Of a stretch of 13,911 nt of DNA, positions 8,495 through 13,911 are shown one piece after another (position 1 is the first letter of the stretch; each line of letters opens with the position of its first letter). A program made the position numbers and the translations under genes. The stretch is from positions 1-13,911 of the forward strand of contig SSNU01002982.1 in assembly GCA_012064415.1 (NCBI GenBank), in the 5' to 3' direction. A model generated the notes under the pieces. The model worked only from the letters and a program-made list of their open reading frames with translations, was not told the DNA's origin and made no database searches. The stretch is from Gyrodactylus bullatarudis. Lineage: Eukaryota; Platyhelminthes; Monogenea; Gyrodactylidea; Gyrodactylidae.

Positions 8495-8926
8495 ATGGGA
8501 GCTGCACAAACTGTAAGTAATAAAAATTTTATGATGAGAACCCAGCTCTCAGACTTATTGATATAAACGTATCCCATTCTGACAAATTATTTAATTACTA
8601 TTAATTCTTACAGTCCCCTTGCCACAATAATGGATTCAAGTTCAAGAAAGTAAGTTGATCGTCCCTGCCTAGTCACATAGCAGACTCGCTTCTTCCGTGA
8701 GGGAGTTAGTTGTCTTGCTTACAGTGAAAAACTCTGGATTAATTAACATTGCAGAGTTATAAAACAAATTTATTGATGAATACCTAGCTCACTCAAAGTG
8801 TAACATGCAGATGAACTATATTCTGATAACGATAGTCAACAATTCTTTCATTTTATTTCAAGCCAATCATTTAATAATTTTTTCTTGTTTCAGGTTTTAC
8901 ATGATTTCAATAAATTCTTTTCATTG
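8495..8926 (+). CDS. short upstream exons with N-myristoylation signal, probably the 5' end of the galectin-like gene
   Basis: Three short phase-0 segments are bounded by good splice signals: 8495-8512 (ATG in a strong gggccATGG context, then donor GTAAGT), 8614-8649 (acceptor ttcttacag, donor GTAAGT) and 8894-8926 (acceptor cttgtttcag, donor GTAAAC). Joined, they begin MGAAQTSPCHNNGFKFKK. Gly2 with small residues and Thr6 fits the N-myristoylation rule, Cys9 could be palmitoylated, and KFKK is a basic patch. A phase-0 acceptor at 8960-8961 would carry the frame through NQLSFL... into the galectin-like ORF at 9001, giving about 412 residues, but the last intron would be only 35 nt. Alternatively, reading through the last donor ends at a TAG, giving a 38-residue peptide. 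The exon signals are visible; the linkage is inference. Confidence 0.42.
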
Positions 8927-9000
8927 GTAAACCTCTTATCCAATCAAATTATCTAGACTAGAATCAGCTTAGTTTCTTAACTATAGTCGAAGTCACTCTA

Positions 9001-10183
9001 ATGAAATCCAACTCAGCTTACACAGAATATAAAAAGGACTTTGAATTCCCTTATGGAATACTCACCGTACTAGGTATCGTTGACGGCTCAGATATTGAAA
9101 TAAAGCTCTTATCAGTATCGGATAGCCACCTCCCATTGTCATGTTGCATACGGTCGAACGGAGAGTGGGAGGTAAACTCTTCTGATCAAAATGGTCGTAC
9201 ATCATCTAACGGGTTTTCAGCTAAAAGATTTGGATTTAAGAAAGGCGAAACATTTTCAATATCAATCCACATCACATTAGATAACATATTGGTAAGTCTA
9301 TATTTAGTGTATGTAGCCGAAGGGTTTTGTAAAATTGCTAAAAAATATTTTTGCTTTGTAGGTTTATCTAAACGAAAAGCAAATAGCTACCTCTGAATAT
9401 CAATTTGATACTAACCAAATAAAACACTTATTGATCCGAACAAATTGTTTACTGTACCGTGTATTCCATAACAAAGAGGAGATTGATAAAAATTTTAAGG
9501 TTGTGGAATACCTTAATGATAAAATACGTACAGGAGAAATAGAACCAGTTAAATTTGAACAAAACGATAACAATTTACAAATATCAGAATGCATCGTTGA
9601 CGAGGATCGAAGGTTGATTATTTTTTCCTCCAGCGATGGCCAAGAAGAAAAGTTGACCATTCACCCGCAAACAGCCCTAGAGCAGCAAACACTTAGTCAG
9701 CGTTATGATGAATTGACAATGGATTCTCCTGAAATTTTCAGTCCCAAGACAAAGAGTAAACTCAATTTAGCCAAGCAATGCGCGGACCTACTCTCGAACA
9801 ACATGATTCTTCCAGAAGACTACAACATTTACAGAGATCTTTCTATGGATTCACAATTGCATTCCATTAGTCCAGAGGAGCTTTCATCTCAACAAGCAAC
9901 TATGGATGATCATACTGAGATTGACGAGATGAGCATAACGTCTAGTAATTCATACATGCCTTTTCATTTGAATAAGAAGGAATCCTACAGTGATGATTAT
10001 GACTCTGATGATCTAGAATCTAAGCATCATGAACTAGGAAGAGAAGATACCCTAGTGATTGATGAGTCAGTGACAAATTCTAGCCCAACAGAATCAATGA
10101 AATCGATTGGTTCTCAGGAAAAGAAGAAAAGCAGTGTAAAGAGGAATATTATTAAATCGTTTAAGAATTTATTGGACAGGTGA
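9001..10183 (+). CDS. divergent galectin-like domain protein with long acidic tail
   Basis: Two exons, 9001-9291 and 9362-10183, joined in phase 0 across a 70-nt intron (GTAAGT...TTTGTAG), give 370 residues from the ATG at 9001. Residues about 13-125 resemble a galectin beta-sandwich: FPYGILTVLG at the start, the RFGFKKGETFSISI strand pair, then LDNILVYLNEKQIATSEYQF and IKHLLI, as in the second half of galectin domains. The sugar-binding HxNPR motif is reduced to CCIR and the conserved Trp is missing, so carbohydrate binding is doubtful. Residues about 138-350 are acidic, Ser-rich and probably disordered. The C-terminus (KKKSSVKRNIIKSFKNLLDR) is basic and amphipathic. There is no signal peptide, as expected for galectin relatives. 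The start may lie upstream in the 8495-8926 exons. AATAAA at 10341-10346 is a plausible polyadenylation signal. Confidence 0.75.
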
Positions 10184-10721
10184 TTCATCAATTATAAAAT
10201 CAAATTTGAAATCGTTGACCTTGGAACTCTTCGAGACCTTATCTTGTCGTTTACGACAAAAATTACATTCAGATATCACAATTTCTTCTGGTTTCTGATT
10301 CAGTTTACATTTTTGATGCATATCAACAGATTCTGAGAAAAATAAAATAAATTAAAATACTCGACTCGATGAAGTTGTTTATAGTCTCCTTGTAGTTGGG
10401 AATGCATGTGTTCAGAATTTGCTTTCGCTTGATCGGGTTCAAGTTGGGCTTACTTAAACTATTAATGCATGATAATAACTTTTCAGCTAGTGGATAAGTG
10501 AATTTTCATTTACCCTGTGAATTCTTATTTGACTTTTTGAGTTTAACTAATTCACATCTCAGATATTCTATAGTCCACTTGATGAATAATTCGTCGTTGC
10601 AATTCATTAAAATCAAAATATATTTAGAAAAGAATTTGATTATTTTTTTATATTTTTTTTCATCAATTGAAAATTTCAATTTGAAAATGAGATATTTTTA
10701 AATTATTAATTATTTACTTGA
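10184..10721. other. intergenic region between the galectin-like gene and PIF1
   Basis: It holds a probable polyadenylation signal (AATAAA, 10341-10346) for the upstream gene and a small perfect hairpin (TTGTCG, loop TTTA, CGACAA) at 10244-10259. The last 200 bases before PIF1 are very A+T-rich and must contain its promoter. No gene is visible. Confidence 0.5.
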
Positions 10722-12731
10722 ATGTCTCTGAATCTCGAAGCATCTTGTCTCATTGAAGAATATGAATCGAGTACATTGAAACTCAAAAAATCTGTGCGAC
10801 TTAAAAAGGCATTTTTAAGTCTTGTTAAGGATGACAACTCCCACATGATTCTCAGAGTCAAGCCTCTAATGAACTCAACTCTCAAAAACAGCTTTGGTTA
10901 TAAACTTACAAAATATGAGTTATTCAAAAAGTTTCTCAACGAAGGAAAAGCCACAGTTAACTTTATAGAGTACAATGTCAAACTATTTATCGGGGATTGT
11001 GCACCTGACAAATTGCGATATTTTCTCTACAATCTAAAGCATAAAGAGAAAATAGCCCGAGCTCAGCCAAAGTTAAAGTGTGAAAATGAGACTCCAGTCA
11101 ATTCATTATCTTTCATGGAAGATTGTAGTCCTATTGCAAATAGGGTTAAACCATCTTCTAGCAAGTCCTCAAAAAAGACTTCAGATTATACATTTAATCA
11201 TTTGTTCGGGGAAAGTAGTGACTTGAATAAAATACAGGAGAACCATCTGTTTGAAATGATCCGGAAGAGGAAAAACGTATTTTGTACAGGCGGAGCTGGT
11301 TCAGGGAAGACGTTTATTCTCAAGAAAATCATAAGTTTGTTAATACAAAATAAATTTATTTCTTAGGGACGCTTTCCCCCATTGAGACAGCCATTACAGC
11401 TTCCACTGGTGTTGCTGCAACTATCATCGGCGGGACAACTATTCACAACTTTTTTGGCGTCTCCAAACTTCTGGAAGATGATGAAGAAAATGAGGAAGTC
11501 TGGCAAAGGAGAGCCTTGGCCACTATAAGTAGTCAAAAGAACCAAAGTCTAAAGAGGATTAAAACTCTCATTATTGATGAAATATCCATGATATCCGGCA
11601 GAATTTTTAATCGTCTCGATTTCATAGCAAGATGTAAAAAGGATGAAATGAAAAAAGCATTCGGTGGTCTTCAACTAATTGTTTTTGGCGATTTCTTCCA
11701 ATTACCTCCAGTTTGTCCAAAGGGAGCTGTGAGTTTTAGACTATTTAATTTTTAAAAATGAATGGTGAATGAGTTTTCTACGGAATAGAATTTAATTTAG
11801 ACAATATAGAATTATAAAAATCCAAATAAATTTATAATGTAATTACTTTCAAGTAAAAACCTAAAATTTCAAATTAAAGAAAGTAAACTATGCGTTTGAA
11901 TCAAACTCGTGGCAGGTCTGTTCATTCAATTGTATTGAGTTGAAAAAGAATTGGCGCCAGTCAGATGATGCAAAATTCGCAGAACTCCTCAATTCCATAA
12001 GATTTGGCGACTGTCCAGAATGGATACAAATCGAGCTCAACAATAATCAGAGTCAAGCTTTACGCAAGAGGGGGAACTGCTCTGGAGTATTGCCTATTCG
12101 ACTTTGTACACATCGTTCTGACGCTGATTCATGGAATGAAACTCAGTTAAATAAATTACCTGAAGAAGCCAAAGTATTCCTAGCCAATGATTCAGAGACC
12201 GCTGCTAAACGAACTCTGGATAATTTAACCTCGACACAGTTTAGTATAAGACTTAAAATCGGAGCTTGGGTAATGCTTACCAAGAATCTCAATCAAAATG
12301 AAGGTCTTGTCAATGGGGCTCGCGGTAAAGTTATCAGGTTCCTACCGAAGAGTGATGGATCCTTTCCAGTCGTCGAGTTTCAGATTCATTCGAAAAACTG
12401 CTCAAATAAAATCCTGACCAAAGAGCACACAATCTCCCCAGAAACATTCAACTGCACCAGTACAAATGGTAATATCCTAACTCGAACTCAACTTCCATTA
12501 CAATTAGCCTGGGCAATATCCATTCACAAATCGCAGGGCATAACTCTTGATTCAGCTGAAATTTCTCTAGCCAAAGTCTTTGAATACGGACAGGCATATG
12601 TCGCATTGTCACGATGTCGTAGTCTAGAATCATTATTCCTTTTGGATTGGAATGCGTCCAATATTAAAGCGCATCCTGCAGTCAAACGATTCTATCATAT
12701 GATCGGCAGTCAGAAATTTCGAAATAATTAA
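10722..12731 (+). CDS. PIF1: PIF1: 5'-to-3' superfamily 1B DNA helicase
   Basis: PIF1 unwinds G-quadruplexes, RNA-DNA hybrids and telomeric ends in nucleus and mitochondria. Exons 10722-11334, 11367-11728 and 11880-12731 give 608 residues, close to human PIF1 (641). The N-terminus carries the PIF1 N-terminal domain, recognisable by GDCAPDKLRYFLYNLK (91-106). Helicase motifs: Walker A GGAGSGKT (190-197), motif Ia TASTGVAAT, IGGTTIHNFFG, Walker B IIDEISM (273-279), motif III GDFFQLPPV (312-320), motif IV KKNWRQ, then GLVNGARGKV, WAISIHKSQG and motif VI QAYVALSRCRSL. Intron 1 is 32 nt (GTTTGT...TTCTTAG), fixed because LKKII-R-TLSPIETAITAST then matches the family length exactly. Intron 2 is 151 nt (GTGAGT...AATTAAAG) and must end at 11879 to keep frame. 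The acidic EDDEENEE insert is local. ATTAAA at 12749-12754 may be the polyadenylation signal. Confidence 0.95.
11335..11366 (+). other. 32-nt intron 1 of PIF1
   Basis: The stretch begins GTTTGT and ends ATTTCTTAG. It sits immediately after the Walker A helix. Removing exactly 32 nt makes an AGG codon across the junction and restores an alignment of unchanged length with other PIF1 helicases; leaving it in ends the protein after Walker A at the TAG that forms the acceptor. Confidence 0.9.
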
Positions 12732-13671
12732 ATGAAACCAATTAATGTATTAAATACAAATGTCAAATAACTTATTTTTAATATACTGTAATATTTTATT
12801 TTGATTAAAAATAATCTGATTAATTTTTAACTAACAAATGAAATAGTTTCTTTCTACAAATGGTGAAACTTGTGGCTTATAATCTGGAATCGAATCTAGC
12901 AAAGATTTGAAATTGCCACCCAATAAATAGGCTTTTATTGACTATAACGTTGTACGCTTGCTACCTGACTATTTTGGCTTGTATTGTACAATTTATGGAT
13001 AAAGAAAAAAGTGTAGTATTTCTTGTAGAATTTCTAAAGAACAAGAGATAAAATAAATGATTGAAAATCAAACATTAGTTTTTTCCTGTTAAAATAGCTT
13101 ACAGTTGTATCAAAAAGTAAAGTCCTATCAAAAATATATAGTCTAAACATAACACAATAACTTTATCAAAATATTCAATAAATGTACAGTTTTTTCGGTA
13201 TTTGGAAGATCAATCATTTTTCTGCAAGTGATTTATTATTAGAGTATATTAATTTGCATCAATAACGTGTTATTATAATTAGAAAGAAGGTGTATAAATT
13301 TACAAAATTGCAAATTACAATTGCATTTCTTCAAATCGTAGTAACCAAATTATGATTTCACTATTCGATGGATATTATCAAGCTGTAAAAAATTAGATAA
13401 AAATTTCCTTTAAAAATTACAGTTCTGTTAATTTTTTCACCTGAAAACATATTTTTAAGTATAAAATATTTGAATTGGTACTTTTTCTATTATCGTTATA
13501 TTCTAGCCAATAGGATTCAAGGTCATTTCAAGGTTAAACAGACTGTGCGGTTATTCCTATCATTCCTGTATTTATCAACAGATTTTATCTATTTATGGTT
13601 TCCATTGATCTAAATATGCTCTTATATTCAATTTTCTTCATTAATTACCTCATAACTAATATTGAAAGGGG
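12732..13671. other. A+T-rich non-coding region downstream of PIF1
   Basis: The 3' UTR of PIF1 probably occupies the first part; several AATAAA-like signals occur (ATTAAA 12749-12754, more near 12920, 13050 and 13175). I see no exon, RNA gene or transposon terminus in the rest. Confidence 0.5.
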
Positions 13672-13720
13672 TTTGACACCTAGTGATAACATTGTGTAAT
13701 TAATTACACTGTGTGTCAAA
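13672..13720. repeat. imperfect palindrome centred on TGTAATTAATTACA
   Basis: A perfect 14-bp palindrome, TGTAATTAATTACA (13695-13708), is enclosed by outer arms TTTGACACCTAGTG (from 13672) and CACTGTGTGTCAAA (ending 13720), which pair at 12 of 14 positions. The arms are offset by a few bases on the left, so the structure is not fully symmetrical. Confidence 0.65.
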
Positions 13721-13911
13721 AAAATAGGTCTCGGAGTAATAGGGTTTCAAGACCATATTCTGATGCAAAATTTGACGCTGATTTCGAATCTGGTCTCAGA
13801 ATTCCGTTATCATGCTTCGTTTGGGAGAAAATCTCAAAATTTCAAAAATGCCATTTTGCATATAATTGAGCCTCAAAATTACATTAAATTAAATTTGAAA
13901 ATTAATTATAC
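13721..13911. repeat. possible end of a dispersed repeat, cut by window edge
   Basis: Base composition changes here: the sequence is less A+T-rich than the preceding 900 bases and has several GA- and CT-rich words (GGTCTCGG, CTGGTCTCAG, GTTTGGGAG). It has no long open frame. Its texture resembles non-coding dispersed repeats of invertebrate genomes and it abuts a palindrome, but I cannot show a second copy inside the window. Confidence 0.3.

Noticed and set aside
10244..10259. Replication-dependent histone 3' stem-loop
   Set aside because: Stem size fits but the sequence does not match the histone stem-loop consensus, and no histone gene is adjacent.
10498..10701. 67-residue plus-strand ORF before PIF1
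   Set aside because: The nominal start is not a convincing ATG, composition is that of A+T-rich non-coding DNA, and no domain is visible.
11363..11545. Minus-strand ORF opposite the PIF1 core
   Set aside because: It overlaps conserved PIF1 helicase motifs on the other strand and has no recognisable domain.
1..13911. CRISPR arrays, bacterial operons, tRNA or rRNA genes
   Set aside because: No regularly spaced repeats, ribosome-binding sites, cloverleaf or rRNA-like segments were seen, and the genes carry spliceosomal introns.

Overview
This window looks like nuclear DNA from an animal, probably an invertebrate. It is strongly A+T rich by eye. Its genes have spliceosomal introns with GT..AG ends, and the gene families present (TIF1/TRIM, a galectin-like fold, PIF1, SDHAF1, TAMM41) are animal or general eukaryotic ones. 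Introns are often very short: two that are forced by protein alignment are only 30 and 32 nt. I cannot name the species from sequence alone. The transposon families seen (pogo/Tigger, piggyBac-like, hAT-like) fit an arthropod or another invertebrate but do not prove it.

Layout from left to right. 1-379 (minus): part of a pogo/Tigger-type DDE transposase or a domesticated relative, cut by the window edge and carrying a 51-nt intron. 865-1092 (plus): an unrecognised 75-residue ORF. 1310-2368 (minus): TAMM41, the mitochondrial CDP-diacylglycerol synthase. 2400-3950: non-coding, with an 88-nt imperfect hairpin (2707-2794) and a 621-bp piggyBac-like MITE flanked by TTAA (3022-3642). 3954-4316 (minus): SDHAF1, the complex II assembly factor. 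4448-8376 (minus): a compact TIF1-family gene in three exons (RING, B-boxes/coiled coil/PHD, divergent bromodomain). Its 2.1-kb second intron holds a 722-bp non-autonomous hAT-like element with a perfect 8-bp target duplication. 8377-8494: a 118-bp intergenic stretch between divergent starts. 8495-10183 (plus): a galectin-like protein with a long acidic tail, possibly with N-terminal exons encoding a myristoylation signal. 10722-12731 (plus): a complete PIF1 DNA helicase in three exons. 12732-13911: A+T-rich non-coding DNA ending in a palindrome and probable repeat sequence.

The genes are housekeeping or regulatory and do not form an operon-like functional system. TAMM41 and SDHAF1 are both mitochondrial biogenesis factors, and PIF1 acts in mitochondria and nucleus in other eukaryotes, but nothing here shows that they are co-regulated. 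I found no wholly new system. The most notable points are the extremely small introns, the compact TIF1 protein with a strongly diverged bromodomain, the galectin-like protein with possible membrane anchors at both ends, and three separate classes of cut-and-paste transposon remnant.
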